A stretch of DNA of 64,000 bases. It comes from Delphinapterus leucas. Lineage: Eukaryota; Chordata; Mammalia; Artiodactyla; Monodontidae. Of this stretch, positions 1 to 14,104 are shown piece by piece. Location of the stretch: positions 79,327,544-79,391,543 of the forward strand of contig NW_022098069.1 in assembly GCF_002288925.2 (NCBI RefSeq), in the 5' to 3' direction. A program made the translations under genes and the position numbers. Position 1 is the first letter of the stretch. Each line of letters begins with the position of its first letter. Below the pieces are notes generated by a model. It ran no database searches and was not told the DNA's origin. It saw only the letters and a list, made by a program, of their open reading frames with translations.

Positions 1-75
1 GCTTTGTGAAATCTTCCTGAACTCTACCTCTGTTTCCTCATCTGACAAATTGATATGATTATAACAGCAATCTAC
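1..75 (+). repeat. Possible MIR 3' half at window edge
   Basis: The first bases resemble the MIR core and tail: a degraded tgtgacctt-like stretch, then the recognisable cctctgtttcctcatctg block and a short AT-rich end. The left part is cut by the window edge. The family call is from recall of the MIR consensus; similarity is moderate. Confidence 0.45.
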
Positions 76-3000
76 ACACGGGGTAAACCTAGGGGAACAT
101 GCAGTTATTCCAAGGGAAACTCAGCCAGGAATTGTTGCAGAGAAAGCAATTTCCTGATGCTGATCCCCTGAAGTACTCTTTCCTAAAAGTGACCTGGCTG
201 AGAAAATGCCTGTGATTAAGGCCCCCCTATGGGTTCTTTCTTATCTCCTATTTCACAATATCCTTTCTAACTCTTTGGGAGAGAAATTCACACCCCTCAC
301 CCACATGGAATCTTAACTCCCTTGCATTGACTCTGGGTGCAAAAACTTTAGGTCATTAAAAGAGACATTGGGAAATACAGATGCCTCCTTTGATTAAGGC
401 ACCATATCTGTCGCCATTTATTCTCACTAAGAGGTGCATTTAGAATAAAATTTGTACCCCTTGTGTTAAATAATCATTTATACAAATTTGTAATATATGT
501 ATACATGTTTGAATGATTACATACTCATAATTATTATAAAGTTAAATCCGGTAGGAACATTTTGTTTTACTGAAATTAGATATGAACTGTAATTTAGGTA
601 TGTTTTTGTGTTTCAGAAAAGTATGGTGTTTGATAAGACTTTCAATCAGATATAGTAGAGTAGAATAAAATTCTGTGAGGAAAAAATGGAAACATGACTT
701 AAGGAGAAAATTAAAACATACCATCATCAACTATTAATAAAAATTTTGTTTATTTTTAAATGTATGATGATTGCATCAAATTGCTAGGGTTTTTATATTT
801 TATTGGATACATTTTAAAAATAGATGTCAGTGTCTATTTAACGTGCTCATAATTTGCTGTTATGGTTACATGATGCAATGCATATAAAATGAATAGCAGT
901 TCTTAGTGCTTATTAATACCCACATAAAACTAAACTATATATAATTTTAATCTATGAAAAAGCTATATTAATTTTAGAAGAAAATGACATTTAAAAGGAC
1001 ACACATATTTAAGTACCATCTAATACTGTCACCAAATGCATAACAGCTTCTTCCCTTAATTAACTGGATATGTTTTAGAAATTATGTAAATTATATATAT
1101 TTCAGAACGATGTTCATCTTTAAAGTGATGTCAGTCATTGTTTTTAATAACTTTTGAACATAAAAATTATAGATGAATACTGTAGCAAATAGGTATGTTT
1201 TGGTCTATCCAACTCCATTTAACTTATACTTCTTAAGTAAGCTCTCTTTCCTTGAAAAACTTGTCCTCCCTGACTCCTTCCAAAAGTTTGAGGTGGGGCT
1301 GCTTATTTCAGCACCTTGACCATGGGGGGTGAGGGGGCTCTCTCTGCCTTACCAATCAGTATCTATAATATTTTTAGGCCAAAGATATAAAGATAATCCA
1401 AGCCATATTAATACAAATTCCTCCCTAAGATTTTTTAAGTGGGGCTGGTGAGAAAATGTCCTTTCCTTATTGATAGTACAGTTAATCAAAGAACCCATTT
1501 CAGAAGGATTCCTAATATGCAACAGGGGAAAGTCAAAAGGCAAAGCTGGAGGATGTAAAAAGATTCAAATGCAATCTAAGAAACTGAGTGAGAGGGACAG
1601 GTAGTAATCAGAGTGGCCTCAGTAAACTAAGGAATTCATATAGATGGCATAATTATGAACAGAGCAAAAAGGTTAGTGACATTCTATCCTCACTGTAAGA
1701 TCTTGTTTGCTGTGGGTGGTGTTTTAAGCTTTGTGCTGGGAGTCAGAGAGGGGTCAGTACCTCCTCTGGTCAAAACTGACTGGGCTTCTTCTGACAGAGG
1801 GGACCCTGTCCCAAAAAGGAGAACGTAGCGGTAACACAGTAGTGAAATCTGTATTAGGTATTCTGAATATTTTACAATTTACTCACCTTTGAAATGTGAA
1901 TCTAGCATACAAAGGAGACTAAACTAAATTTATTTAATGTCTAAGAATAGTATGTTTTACTTAATAGCTAGGAATTGTCAACAGATTATAGGTAAACACA
2001 ATTATTTACTGAGTCATCAGGACAACTTTTTCCATATTTTAGTTTACAATGCAAAGACAGAGATGTTTTACAAGTAAAAGACCATAATAAAATATATGTG
2101 AAATATTGAAATTATTACAGGAATAGCTATAGGTTGTAGTCCATGGCAATTTGAAAATTCTACTCATAAGAGTAAATGATATTTCTAAATCTCAATTTGA
2201 AATTCTACAATACATGGAAACTTTTGTCCATGTGGAAATAAAGAGTAAACTAGTTTGGTCAGAATATTCCAACTCCAATAGAACAGTGTTATGAGGTAGA
2301 ATTTATTCCTCACGGAAAGAAGTTGATTGAAATATTTAGCCTTTATGAGTTCAGAATATATTAAGGAAACTAAACCAGTGGCTAAGGATACTTAAGTATA
2401 TGTAGGGTACTTAAATGAACTAGTGAGTAAAAGTATTATTGTTTACTTATCCATCAATGCCACTTAACAAGACGAAGCCCATGAGGTTTAAATTGTGCTA
2501 CATTCATATCTGTCAATTTCAGAGGCTACATAATTGGATTAGCAACTGAGGGAGTCTAAAAGAGATGAAAAATGTACCAACAACCCAACCTGACTAGACT
2601 GTTTTATAATATAATCCATTTTCAGCGTAAACTCACACAATAGATCTGGTGAATTCACTTATTCAAGGTTGTAACTAAAAATCTTGCCTTTTATACAATT
2701 TCAGTATCATGGCTTAATTTTGTCTTATTGTAACCTTCTTTTACAATGTGGCAGGACCATATAGCTTTCAAATTTTTCTTAGTTCTGTATAAGAGTTTTT
2801 GGAACTACCTCCAAGCAATTAAATACAGTAAGAGAGGCAGCCGTGTGTTGGACATTATTTAAAAGAAAGAGCATTCAGTCACTAAATTATATTTGGATCC
2901 ACATATTGTGAACTAATGAAGGTACTAATATTAAGTTTGAATCTGCTCAGTTATCATGTTTAAAGAATGGGACTTTTAAAATGATACATTCAAAGAAAAA

Positions 3001-4944
3001 GTGGGGATCTTTTAGGGGGAAATAAGATTGTTGGTGTGTAAATACTGTTTCATAAATAAGAATTTGTAAACATAGTAACACCATTACTGACATATCACAT
3101 AATTAATGCCATTGTTCTAATTTCTTTTTTTAAGTATCATATTTTATTCTACATTTTATTTATTCATTTAAAAACAATATTACTGGTTTAAAGTTGATTA
3201 TATTTTTTATAATATTTTCTTTTTGGCAATTTCTTAGAAGCAAGTGTGAATTTATTACCCCATTTTGTACTTACTAAACATTACTGCAGATATCCTTATA
3301 TAATTCTTTTAAACATAATACTTTGGGTGAGCAACACTACTTTACTCAACAAGGGAACAACACAAATTATTTTAATTTTGTTCACAGAGGGGAGCTATGT
3401 TCTTCTGACTATTCTAATTGGCTAAAATAGAAGTTGACCTAATTGTATTATATTTAAAAGCCTCTGCCTAATCTCGCATTCAGATGGAAATCACTATCTA
3501 GGTTGTCAAGAGCAAACAATAACAAATGTCTCTTTGTTGAGATGCAAATGTGACAAAATATTTCACAATTTGGATGTCAAATAATGGTCTTAAATTTGGT
3601 GGTAACATATTCTTCAAACCTCTGTAATTATCTGGATATTGTTTGAGTGAACTTGACCAATAAGAAAACTTGTTGCAGAAACCAAGGAAGCACACGTGAG
3701 GAAAAAGAAAGGATTTGGCCAAATTATCATTTGAAATTAGAATTGTCATCAGTCAATTAAATATAACCAAACAAAAAGAAATCTTTGTCCAATTGAAAAG
3801 GTTAATCCTAAGAATGACCCTTGACTGGGAGGATTGTGAGTATCTAGAATGGTAGATTGTTTTGGTTTAATGTCTAAGGAGAAATTAAACAAACTGAAGA
3901 ATAAGTACAGGTTAGAAATCCATCTGCTTCTAATACATATGGCATCTTATTCAGAGGACAAATAATTTAATAGCCAACTTCTAAAGTGCCTTTTAGAGTT
4001 AAGTGTTTTATGATTCAAGTTAGAGTATTTAAAAGTGCATTAATCTACAGGGTAATTTTTGTCATTTACCACCATTGCAAATCCAGAAGAATAAAGTTTT
4101 TTTCTGCACAGAATCAGTTTCAACAAAGGACAGGCAACTTACTATATAGATGAAAACTACTAAAACTCTCAAGTAAGAAAATCTGCAGCCACAATTCCTA
4201 TGCTGTTAAGAATAGACAAAAATGTGAAATAAAATGTGTTGAATTTTCCTGATTAGCCAGAAGCAATTAATAAAAATGCTTCAATTTCTTTACCCTTCTG
4301 AGTTTTAAAAAAAATCTATAGAAGTCATGGAAGTTGCTACAAAACATTATTACAATCTCCACAAATTTTATTCTGAAATTTTAATACTAAAATGGGACAG
4401 TGTTTCTTAAAAGAAATGACTTGACATAGAAAATTATATTTTACCTGAAGCAAATGTTTAGACCATGCATTTTTACTGGGAATAATATGAAGTATTTAGG
4501 ACCTGAGTTACATTTTTAAATATTGGCCATAACTAAACACTTGCCATATTTTTATCACTTATAATGCAATTCAAGTACTCTTCACATTTTATTGTGTTTG
4601 GCAATATTCTTTATCATTTTGCTTAAAAAAATACAATATCCTGAATATAATATCTAGAACAACAATGGTGATGTTCTTGTGAGATATTGAAAAAAATCTT
4701 AATAAAAAAGGGATAAAATATTCACCATTGCTAAAGAAACATTTATCTTTAGGACTTGATCTGACTAACAGTCTCCCACTATGGAAGAACTGATTATGAT
4801 GAGAGTATAAGAATTAATTCAATTCAATCCTACATGTTAAAATTCTAGTAAGATCCTCTTAGGGATGGAGAAACTTGGAATTTTAGCTACAAAGTTACCA
4901 TGAATTTGTAGTCGTAGTTCCTGTATTTAAAGGAAAAATATATC
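76..4944. other. Unique AT-rich intergenic DNA
   Basis: There is no supported gene, SINE or L1 here. The longest frames (62 to 83 codons, reverse strand, near 0.6, 1.4 and 3.5 kb) have no recognisable domain and sit in AT-rich sequence, so I treat them as chance. The block at about 1200-1860 is less AT-rich and could be a very old unrecognised repeat, but I cannot assign it. Confidence 0.6.
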
Positions 4945-5343
4945 TGTCTGAGTTTGTTAGAACTGTCATAACAAAGTACCACAGACTGAGTGGCTTAAAC
5001 AGCAGAAATTTGTTTTCTCACAGTTCTGGACACGAGAAGTCAAAGATAAAGGTGTCAGCAGTTATGGTTTCTGAGCCCTCTGTTCTTGACTTGTAGATGG
5101 CTGCCTTCCCTGTGTCCTCACATGGCCTCTCTTCTGTACAAGGATATCCCTGGAATCTCTGTGTGTTCTAATTTCTTCTTATAAAGACACCAGTCAGATT
5201 GGAATAGGGCCACCCTAATGACCTCATTTAACTTAATCACCTCTTTAAAGTCCCTATTTCTAAATACGATCATTTTCTGAGGTAATGGAGGTTATGGCTT
5301 CAACATTTGAATTTTGAGGGACACAGTTCAGCCCATAACCACA
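4945..5343 (-). repeat. MaLR/MLT1-type solo LTR, reverse strand
   Basis: Read on the reverse strand, the block starts near gttatgggctgaactgtg and ends near the canonical gtggtactttgttatgac motif and an aactcagaca end. In between are the aggtgattaag and aggccatgtgagga blocks typical of mammalian-apparent LTR retrotransposon (MaLR) LTRs. No internal region flanks it, so it is a solo LTR. No convincing 5-bp duplication is visible. The subfamily (MLT1, MST) is uncertain. Confidence 0.65.
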
Positions 5344-5844
5344 TCATGTTGTTTGTAATAAGGAAATGCAAATTACCTCAATTGTTTTCTTAGATATACT
5401 TTCCAACCTGTGAAAACAGAGGGAAAATAGGACAGTCAGGAAATATTTGCAAGTATCTTCAAAGAGTATTTAAATGACTGTAAATTTTGTTTTAAAAGAA
5501 CTGATCTCTCACCTAAATAAATTAAGACAGAGTAAAAAGAACATCAGAAAGAAGCTGGTAAAGCTTTGTGTTAAGAAATCATAGCAGAACAACTCCCTAC
5601 TCATTCCAAAAAATGAGTCTGGGACTCTCCCCTAAACAAAGTTTAGAGGTATACTGAACCTCTGTGTATCATATACAGTCTATAAATAGTTACCTTAATT
5701 GTGATTGTAAAATACAAAATACATAGTACTAGTTCTAAACATTAGCGAAATGGTACAGGTATTGGCACAGAAGACCTACTTTAACCACTGCATCTTTCAC
5801 AGCATGTTCCACAATATTTGGAATTCCACTGCAGTAGATGAGGA
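5344..5844. other. Unique intergenic DNA
   Basis: AT-rich sequence between the MaLR LTR and an L1 fragment. I see no gene or recognisable repeat. Confidence 0.55.
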
Positions 5845-6328
5845 CACGTTTTTAAAAATTTTATTTTATTGAGGTATAGTTGATTTACAATGTTTTAATT
5901 TCAGCTGTAAAGCAAAGTGATTCAATTATACATGTTCTTTTTCATATTCTTTTCCATTATGGTTTATTACAGGATACTGAATATAGTTCCCTGTGCTATA
6001 TAGTAGGACCTTGCTGTTTATCTATTCTATATATAATAGTTTGCATCTGCTAATCCCAAACTCCCAATCCATCCCTCCCCAACTTCTCCTCCCCCTTGGT
6101 AATCACAAGTCTGTTTTCTGTGTAAGTCTGTTTCTGTTTTGTAGATATGTTCGTGTCATATATTAGATTCCACATATAAGTGATATCATATAATGTTTGT
6201 CTTTCTCTTGCTGACTTACTTCACTTAGTGTGATAATCTTTAGGTCCATCCATGTTGCTGCAAATGTCATTATTTCACTCTTTTTTTATGGCTGAGTAGT
6301 ATTCCATTTGTGTGTGTGTGTACATGTC

Positions 6329-6363
<35 letters not shown>

Positions 6364-7105
6364 ATATATATATACCACATCTTCTTTATCCATTCATCTG
6401 TAGATGGACATTTAAGTTGTTTTCATGTCTTGGCTATTGTGAATAGCACTGCTATGAACATAGGGGTGCATGTACCCTCTCGAATTATGGTTTTTGTCCA
6501 GATATATGTCCAGGAGAGGGATTGCTGGATCATATGACAAATCTAGTTTTAGTTTTTTAAGGAACCTCCATACTGTTCTCCACAGTGGTTGTACCAATTT
6601 ACATTCCCACCAACAGTATAGGAGTGTTCCCTTTTCTCCACACTCCCCCCAGCATTTGTTATTTGTAGACTTTGTAATGATGGTGATTCTGACCGGTGAG
6701 AGGTGGTACCTCATTGTAGTTTTGATTTGCATTGCTGTAAAAATCGGTGATGTTTTGAGCATCTTTTTGTGTGCCTATTGCCATCTGTATGTCTTCTTTG
6801 GAGAAATGTCTATTTAGATCTTCTGCCCATTTTTCGATTGGGTTGTTTGGGTTTTTTGTTATAGAGTTTTATGAGTTATTTGTATATTTTGGAAATTAAG
6901 CCCTTATTGATTGCATGATTTGCAAATATTTTCTCCCAGGCCGTAGGTTGTCTTTTTGTTCTGTTAATGGTTTTCTTTGCTGTGCAAAAGCTTATAAGTT
7001 TAATTAGGTTCCATTTGATTATTTTTGCTTTCATTCTATTGCCTTGGGAGACTGACCTAAGAAAACATTGATACAATTTATGTTAGAGACTGTTTTGCCT
7101 CTGTT
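5845..7105 (-). mobile_element. 5'-truncated L1, 3' UTR and ORF2 C-terminus, reverse strand
   Basis: The left end is the L1 3' end read backwards: short A-rich tail, then the ttgaggtatagttgatttac and tagttccctgtgctat blocks shared with the other L1 3' ends in this window. ORF2 C-terminal coding follows on the reverse strand at about 6412-7079. It includes the cysteine-rich segment ([10 protein letters not shown]) and downstream blocks such as [16 protein letters not shown]-rich low-complexity patch lies at about 6303-6372 in the 3' UTR. The element is truncated near 7105. Several frame breaks show it is dead. Confidence 0.88.
6303..6372. repeat. TG/TA low-complexity tract
   Basis: (TG)n grading into (TA)n with short tatata runs, inside the L1 3' UTR. 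It is a likely length-variable microsatellite. Confidence 0.8.
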
Positions 7106-8637
7106 CAATAAGGATACCTTTTTGAGATCCAAAAATCTCTTAGGAGGGATAAGAGACACAGTTGGGCAGATCAGAGTGAATTCAGATGTCGTGAAGACAG
7201 TATAAATAGAAAAGTTTGGGCAAGAGAATCCAAAGTCATATTATTGTACTCTACAAGTGCATATATTTTGTGGTGCATGTTACCACCTACTTATACTCTT
7301 TACATGCTAATTCCTCTGTTTAAAAGAAATATAAGTGACTACATGGAAATCTAAGATGCAAAGTAGACAGGTATTTTTGTAAAGTCGCTTGATTCTTCTG
7401 CATAAAAAGGAAATATTAGAGTTACAGAAATTCTTCATACCTTTATAGTTGAAAATTTAGGAGTCAGGACTCTGAATTAAGATTCAGGCTGATCCTTTTT
7501 ATTTGTTTTAAATTTTATTAAAATAATACATTTATATTATATATATTTATATATTTAAATCAGATTCACTTCAAAAGTTATATAGAAATCATTTATTGTT
7601 ACAGAGAGTCTTAGTAGTTGATTCAAAATAATATGAAATGCAACAAAAATGTTATGTAATAGGTGCAGGTCTCCAAAACAATGGTCCATAGTGGTTACAA
7701 ATGAACGCTATTACAATCACTGTTATATTGCTGCAAAAGGGATCTTTTTCCTTCAACATATAGAAACTAAAGCATGAGAAGGGATTTGTTTGTATAACAA
7801 AGCAAAAAGATAAAAAATAAAGGCAATTTTAGATAAGATTATGTAGTTTATTTAAAATTGGGGAAATGATATTTATCTGCTGCTACCTGTATAATATATA
7901 TTTAATAAATGTTAAAACGTATATTTAATACATTTATCATAGCAGCTTTATGACCTAATTTTCACAGATTAAAACTATATGATCACACTTCTGTGAAGAC
8001 GTATTATAAAAAAATTAATATGTTGTAAAAATATTTTCAGATAGAATGTTATATGACTAATGCTTAGGGTAAATGTAGGTATTATATTCACAATTATCAA
8101 GCTGTAGCTGTTAGAGCTAACATATAGAATACTTAAGAAAACCACCACAAGCAATAAAATGCCTTCTGCCATACTAAATCTTGCACACTTCAGAACTGGG
8201 TAAAACATTGTTTTTTCTTTATTTATAGCATTATAAAATGAAAAGAACACAAAGCTTTCACTAAATGTATATTTATATATACTTTTACTTTCTTAGAGAA
8301 ACTGAAGAATATAACTTCTATTTCTTTTTCAAGTGTCTAAATCTCCACATAAGTTTCTTAAAGAGAAAGTGCAAGAAAAGTCAAGTTGCAGAGAAAACTG
8401 TGATTTAAATTCTGCATTAGTTTCTTGTGTGTGAGAGAGAAAAAAATGGGTAGAAAGGAAGTTAGACAGACACATAGCTGGATAGATTTCAGATTGAAGA
8501 AAAATATGCCTGAGAAAGAAAAGTCGTCCTTTCAAAGCAATGAGTTAATGTCAATTTATTACACACATGATTTCAGAGAAGATTTACAAGATAATATGAT
8601 TTTATAACTTAAATGCAGAACACTTAGCAATATGCGA
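7106..8637. other. Unique AT-rich intergenic DNA
   Basis: No repeat or gene is recognised. Reverse-strand frames near 7975-8250 (91 codons) and 8329-8535 are hydrophobic, low-complexity translations of AT-rich DNA with no family resemblance. Confidence 0.55.
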
Positions 8638-9205
8638 TATGTATCAGATATCTGCTACTGCAATAAAGCTGCATGATAAAGGACTACAAACTCTCAGTAG
8701 TACTAAACATGTGTTAACTCATAAGTCTCATTAGTCTGGGCTTAATTGATCAAACTGGGCTCACTCGTATATCTGTTGCCAACTATGGGTCATCTAGGCA
8801 GCTCAGTTGACTGAACGGGCTTGTTTGCTTTTGGGGAGAACCTCTAGCATGGCTAAGGCATTCTTGCTGGAATGACTAGGGGAACTCAGGACCTTGTCAC
8901 ATACTCTCATTGTCCTGCAGACTAGGAGGCACAAGTTTTCATCATAACCACAGGAAAACAAGAGTGGACAAACCCAATCAGGAAGGTGTTTTTGAACATC
9001 TATTCACCTTACATGGGCTAATATCTTATGAGCTAAAACAGGTCTCAAGGATTAATTCAAAATTAAGGAGCAGGAAAATATATTTCTCTTTTCTTTGTTG
9101 TTGTTTTGGGTAAAGAACAGTATCACCATATGACAAAGGGCATGGATACGGCATGGGGTGAAGTAGAGGAGCCAGCAGTGTAATCAATCTACCACACCAC
9201 ATTAA
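8638..9205 (-). repeat. Old MaLR/MLT1-like LTR, reverse strand
   Basis: The order of blocks resembles an MLT1-type LTR read backwards: a gctactgcaataaagctgc start, gggctcactcgtatatctg, then near the right end aaagggcatggatac, gggtgaag and aatctaccaca. The copy is strongly diverged. The LTR class is inferred from remembered consensus sequences and the subfamily is not resolved. Confidence 0.5.
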
Positions 9206-9834
9206 TCTGATAATTTGGAGTTTTTTGGAAAGCCAAAAAACATGAGACTAATATCTACTAATTTTCACATGGTCAACTCATTAGATTTCTAAAAAAGGTA
9301 ATTCTGTAATATAAGGGTATGAGTATTAAGTATGTTTACAATACACATTCAATTATCTAACATTAATTGAGTAAATATAATGTAGGTACAAGTTTTCTGG
9401 GTTTTTTTCCAGTCGTTAAAAAAATATATAATTTTTGAACGGCTAAAACTCACTATGAAGAGGATAAGAAAAATAAAAAAAATATTTTTAATATTTCCTC
9501 AAGTTCGGCCACCCTAAAATGATGGTATTTACATTTCATAACAAAATTGTACATTTTTACTTATGCTTACATGCTGCCGGAAATTAGTAGGTGTATAGAT
9601 GGATGAATAAATGAAATAAAAGTAAGGTCTAATTTGGAATCACAGTATAGTTAGCACATTTTTTAAAACCATTTAAATGATATTTGCATTTAATAAAAAA
9701 ATTTATATCATGTACTGACTTAGTACAAAGATTTCTTTACTATAATTTGCTTTTAAAGATTAAGTTTATATAAAAATAGAGATATATACATGAGTAAACA
9801 GATATAGAGATAGATAATAATTTGTTATGTCTCC
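9206..9834. other. Unique AT-rich intergenic DNA
   Basis: AT-rich sequence between two old repeats. No gene or repeat is recognised. Confidence 0.55.
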
Positions 9835-10145
9835 ATTTTTTAGAACAGTTTCAGGTTTACAACAAAATTGAGAGGCACAGAGATTTCCCATGTACACTCT
9901 GCTCCTACACATGCATAGTCTCCCCCATTATCAACATCACTCTCCAGAGTGGTACAAGTTTTACCAAGAATCAACTTATATATTATTGATACATCATGAG
10001 CATCCAAAGTCCATAGTTTACCTTAGGGGTCATTCTTGGTGTTGTACATTCTATGGGTTTGGGTAAATATTAATCCATCATTATACTATCATGCAGAGTA
10101 TTTTCATGCCCTAGAAATCCTCTGTGTTCTGCCTATTCATCTCTC

Positions 10146-10461
10146 TTTTAAAAAAATTTTTTTAACATCTTTATTGGAGTATAATTGCTTTACAATGTTT
10201 TGTTAGTTTCTGCTGTATAACAAAGTCAGTCAGCTACACATATACATATATCCCCATATCTCCTCCCTCTTGCATCTCCCTCCCCCCCTCCCTATCCCAC
10301 CCCTCTAGGTGGTCACAAGCACCGGAGCTGATCTCCCTGTGCTATGCGGCTGCTTCCCACTAGCTATCTATTTTACATTTGGTAGTGTGTATATGTCCAT
10401 GCCACTCTCTCACTTCGTCCCAGCTTACCCTCCCCCCTCCCCGTGTCTCAAGTCCATTCTC
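10146..10461 (-). mobile_element. Younger L1 3' UTR fragment nested in old L1
   Basis: An L1 3' end read backwards: A-rich tail, tattggagtataattgc, then agctgatctccctgtgctat and the pyrimidine-rich cttaccctcccccctcc block. The same order is present on the forward strand at 46.4-46.6 kb. It is flanked by catctctc at 10138-10145 and 10462-10469, a plausible 8-bp TSD. The host L1 resumes directly after it. Confidence 0.85.
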
Positions 10462-12195
10462 CATCTCTCCCTCCAACCCTTGGTAACCACTGATCTTTTT
10501 GTTGTCTTTATAGTTTTGCCTTTTCCAGAATGTCATATAGTTGAAATGATACAGTATGTAGTCTTTTCAGATTGGCTTCTTTTACCTAGTAATATGCATT
10601 GAAGGTTTCTCCATGTTTTTCAGGGCTTAATAGCTCATTTCCATTGTCTGATGTATCACAGTTTTTTGTTTTTGTTTTTTTTAATCCATTCATCTACTGA
10701 AGGACATCTTAGTTGCTTCTAACTTTTGGCAGTTGTGAATTAAGCTGCTATAAACATCCAAGTGCAGGTTTTTGTGTGGAGATAAAACTTCACCTCTTTT
10801 GGGAAAATACCAAGGAGCACAATTGCTGGGTTTTATGACAAGAGTATATAGAGTTTTGTGAGAAACTGCCATACGGTCTTCCAAGTAGCTGTGTCATTTT
10901 GCATCTGATGAGCAATAAATGAGACTCCTTATGGTCCACATCCTTGTCAGCATTTGGTGTTAATCAGTGTTCTAGACTTTGGCTATTCTAATAGGTGTAT
11001 AGTGGTATCTCTTCATTTTTCTTTGCTTTTCCCTGATGACATATGACTGGAGCATCTTTTCATATGCTTATTTGCCATCTGTGTATCTTCTTTGCTGAGG
11101 TACCTATTAAGATCTTTGGCACATATTTTAACTGGGTAGTTTGCATTCTTGATGTTGAGTTTTAACAGTCCTTTGTATATTTTGGAAAACACTCCTCTAT
11201 CTGATGTCTTTGGCAAATATTTTCTCCCAGTCTGTGGCTTTCCTTCTCACTCTCTCAACATTATCTTTTGTAAAATAGAAGGTTTTAATTTTAATGAAGT
11301 CCAGCTTATCAATTATTTTATGATTGTGTCTTTGGTGGTGTATCTAAAAAGGTATCACCATATCTAGGTCATGTAGGTTTTCTCCTATGTTATCCTCTAG
11401 GAGTTTTACAGTTTTTTGTTTTATATTTAGGTCTATCATCCATGTTGAGTTAATATCTAGATTTTTTTTTTTTTTGCATGTGGATGTCAAGTTGTTGCAG
11501 CATCATGTGTTGAGACTGCCTTTGCTCTATTACACTACATTTGCTCCTTTGTCAAAGATCAGTTGACAGTATTCAAGGGGGGTCCATTTCTGGGCTCCCT
11601 ATTCTCTTCCGCTAACCTAACTGTCTTATTTTTTTTTTGCCAGTACCAAACTGTCTTCATCACTGTAGCTTTCTAGGAAGTCCTGAAGTTGGGTATATTC
11701 AGTTCTCCAATTTGTTCTCCTTCAAGAAAGAAAGGGAAAGGCTATCTGGATCTTTTACCTCTCCATGCAAACTTTAGAATCTGTTTGTCAATATTCATAA
11801 AACTACTTTCTGGGATTTTGATTAGGATTGCATTGAATCCATAGATCAAGATGGGAAGAACTGACATCTTGACAATATTGAGTCTTCTTATCCATGGACG
11901 TAGTATATGTCTCCATTTATTTAGTTCTTCTCTGATTTCATTCATCAGTGTTTTATAGTTTTTCTCATATAGATACTGTAATATTTTGTTAGATTTATTT
12001 CATTTTTGCAGGTGCTAATATGAATGCCATTGTGTTTTATTCCATTTGTTTATTGTCACTATTTTAGAAAGCATTTGACTTTAGTATACTTTGTATCCTA
12101 ACCTGCAACCTTGCTATAATGGCTTATTAGTTTCATAAGGATTTTTGTTGATTCTTTTGCGTTTCTACATAGATGGTCATGTCATCTGTAAACAG

Positions 12196-12691
12196 ACATT
12201 TTAAAAAATGTATTTTATTGAAGCGTAGTTGATTTAAAATGTTGTGTTAATTTCTGTTGTAGAGCAAAGTGATTGTTATATATATACATGTTATTTTTCA
12301 TATTCCTTTCCATTATGGTTTATTATAGGATATTGAATATAGTTCCCTGTGCTATACAGCAGGAAGTTGTTGTTTATCCATTCTATATATAATAGTTTGC
12401 ATCTGCTAATCCCAAACTCCCAATCCATCCCATCCCCTTGGCAACCACAAGTCTGTTCTTTATATCTGTGAGTCTGTTTCTGTTTCATAGATATGTTCAT
12501 TTTTTTGTGTCATATTTTAGATTCCACACATAAATACTATCATATGGTATTTGTCTTTCTCTTTCTGACTTCACTTAGTATGATAATCTCTAGTTCCATC
12601 CATGTTACTGCAAATGGCATTATTTTGTTCTTTTATATAGTATTCCAATGTATATATATATATATATATATATATACACCATATCTATCTT
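12196..12691 (-). mobile_element. Second younger L1 3' fragment nested in old L1
   Basis: This repeats the 3' UTR order seen at 5845-6360: gcgtagttgatttaaaatg, tagttccctgtgctat, tagtttgcatctgctaatcc and ccatccatgttactgc. It ends in a (TA)n run at 12648-12675. Host ORF2 sequence lies on both sides (catctgtaaacag on the left, caatctatatacc on the right), so it inserted after the host L1. No clean TSD is resolved. Confidence 0.82.
12648..12675. repeat. (TA)n microsatellite
   Basis: An almost perfect TA dinucleotide run at the truncated end of the nested L1 fragment. Confidence 0.9.
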
Positions 12692-13953
12692 AACAAAGAT
12701 ATTTTTCTTTCTTTCTTCCCAATCTATATACCTTTCATTTCATTTTCTTGCCTCATTGCTTTAGCAAGGGCTTTCAATATAAAGTTGATAAAGAGAGATG
12801 AGGGAAGATGTCATTGCTTTGTGCCAGATCTTCATAGAAAAGCTTCAAGTTTCTCACCATAAAGTTAGCTGTACTTTGTCTTGTGGATAGTGTTTATCAA
12901 GTTGAGAAAGTTCTCCTCTGTTCCAAGTTTACTGAGCACTTTTATCATGAATAGGAGTTGAATTTTGTCAAATGCTTTTTCTGCATCTATTGATATGATC
13001 ATGTGATTTTTCTTTTTTACCATGGTTGAAACAGCCTGGCACACCTGGGATAAATTCTACTTAGTCATGGTTTATAATTCTTTTTATACTTTTTGGATTT
13101 GATTTTCTAATATTGGTGAGGATTTCTGTGTCTATATTCAAGAGAGATATTGGTCTATAGTGTCCCTTTTTTATACCTTAGTCTGATTCTGGTGTTAGGG
13201 TAATGCTGGCCTCACCAAATAAGTTAGGAAGTTATTCTCTCTGCTTCTATCCTCTGAAAAAAATTGTAGAAAATTGATATAATTTCTCCTGTAAATGCCT
13301 TGTGGTATTCACCAGTGTACCCACATGGGCCTCGTGCTTTCTGTTTTGGAAGGTTATTAATTATTGATTCAATTTTAAATAGTTATAGTGCCCTCTGAGC
13401 ATCACTTTCATTGCATCCCACAAATTTTCATAAATTATGTTTTTATTTTCATTTATTTCAAAATATTTTTAAAATTTCTCTTGACCATGTGTCATTTAAA
13501 AGTGTCTTGTTTAATACCAACATATTTTAGAATCAGTATCTTTCTGTTAATTTCATTTTAGTTTAATTCATTGTGGTCTGAGCACAAATATCCTGTTTCT
13601 GTTCTTTGCAGTGTGTTAGTGTGTTTTCTGTTCTTTTCAATGTGTTTTATAACCTAGAATATAGTCTATCTTTGTGAATGCTTCATGTGAGCTTGAGAAG
13701 AATGTGTATTCTGTTGTTGGATGAAGTAGCCTATAGATGTCAATTAGATGTCAATTACATTCAGTTGACTGTTGGTATTGTTGAGTTCAACTATATCCTT
13801 ACTGATTTTCTGCCTATTGGATCTCTTTCTGTTAGAGGGGTACTGACATCCAACTGTGGTAGTGGAATCACTTTCTTCTTGTAGTCTATTAGTTTTTGCC
13901 TCATGTAGTATGGCACTCTGTTTTAGGCATATACACATTAATAATTATGTCTT

Positions 13954-14104
13954 GTTAAGAAAACCCAGAGTGTTGGTTACCTTTGTGTGATTGGCATTAC
14001 ACAGGTGTATGCATTTGTCAAGTAATTGGAAAATTTTTAATTTGCGTATGTCACTGCACATAAATTTTTACCTAAATAAAACCATAAGCTAGTTTAAAAA
14101 AAAG
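13954..14104 (+). mobile_element. Short polyadenylated retrosequence with TSD
   Basis: About 150 bp of non-L1 sequence ends with an AATAAA-type signal (cctaaataaaacc) and an A-run. It is bracketed by aattatgtctt at 13943-13953 and 14105-14115. The host L1 reads through if the segment is removed. These are marks of L1-mediated retroposition of a polyadenylated transcript end. The source is not recognised; it could be a truncated mRNA 3' UTR or an old repeat tail. Confidence 0.65.
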